Shown piece by piece: positions 42,044 through 42,044 of a stretch of 42,044 bases of DNA. The stretch spans positions 1 to 42,044 of the forward strand of contig CAZABJ010000021.1 of the NCBI GenBank assembly GCA_964483375.1, given 5' to 3'. The notes under the pieces were generated by a model, which was given only the letters and a program-made list of their open reading frames with translations, did no database searches and was not told the DNA's origin. Origin of the DNA: JAUIEH01 sp964483375. GTDB lineage: Bacteria > Pseudomonadota > Alphaproteobacteria > Caulobacterales > Maricaulaceae. A program made the position numbers and the translations under genes. Numbering within the stretch: position 1 is the first letter of the stretch; the number at the start of each line of letters is the position of its first letter.

Positions 42044-42044
42044 G

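Overview
The window reads as chromosomal DNA of a GC-rich alphaproteobacterium, probably a marine or aquatic Caulobacterales, Hyphomonadaceae or Parvularculales-type organism. The group is inferred from gene families and gene order: an Irr-type Fur regulator divergent from fabA-fabB-fabI, the order miaB-phoH-ybeY-corC-lnt-xre-metK-trmB, the rimP-nusA-ylxR-infB ... rbfA-truB-rpsO-pnp block, a separate Fur next to tsaB-rimI, a Tat-exported PhoX and an ECF-type sigma factor paired with a Ser/Thr kinase. I see no tRNA, rRNA, CRISPR array, insertion sequence or phage gene. Coding density is high and no gap between genes exceeds 300 bases.

Layout. Positions 1-5700 hold an accessory and envelope region: the tail of an AGCS amino-acid/sodium symporter, a two-helix membrane protein, a pterin carbinolamine dehydratase, a FliL-like exported protein divergent from a DUF3833 lipoprotein, a fasciclin-domain protein, the alkaline phosphatase PhoX and a small exported protein. 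Positions 5886-8785 hold a convergent signalling pair, an ECF-type sigma factor and a membrane Ser/Thr kinase that share a TTAA stop. Positions 8921-12288 carry irr and the divergent unsaturated fatty acid genes fabA-fabB-fabI. Positions 12295-15333 carry a beta-lactamase-fold serine hydrolase, an AraC regulator and an M23 peptidase-like lipoprotein, all on the minus strand.

Positions 15498-26450 form the long minus-strand translation and transcription operon. It is read rimP, nusA, ylxR, infB, then two intruding membrane genes (YdcZ-like and YcxB-like), then rbfA, truB, rpsO, pnp. A clear intrinsic terminator sits in the rimP leader, so the operon is probably attenuated. Positions 26570-28963 hold a GST, a CE15-like membrane-anchored esterase and a small STAS-like protein.

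Positions 29175-42043 are a second long minus-strand run. It is read rutE-like nitroreductase, tsaB, rimI, fur, a ClpP-fold membrane protein, an MFS exporter, miaB, phoH, ybeY, corC, lnt, xre, metK, trmB. Many of these genes overlap by GTGA or ATGA, so translation is probably coupled. The metK leader holds a perfect 8-bp hairpin that directly abuts the ribosome binding site of a GTG start, plus a possible second arm that could hide that site.

Most of the window is ordinary housekeeping. The parts that look least routine are the metK leader, the sigma/kinase pair, the rimP attenuator, the two genes inserted in the infB-rbfA operon, and a short motif (CCCCTAYCCTC on the plus strand) recurring at gene boundaries.
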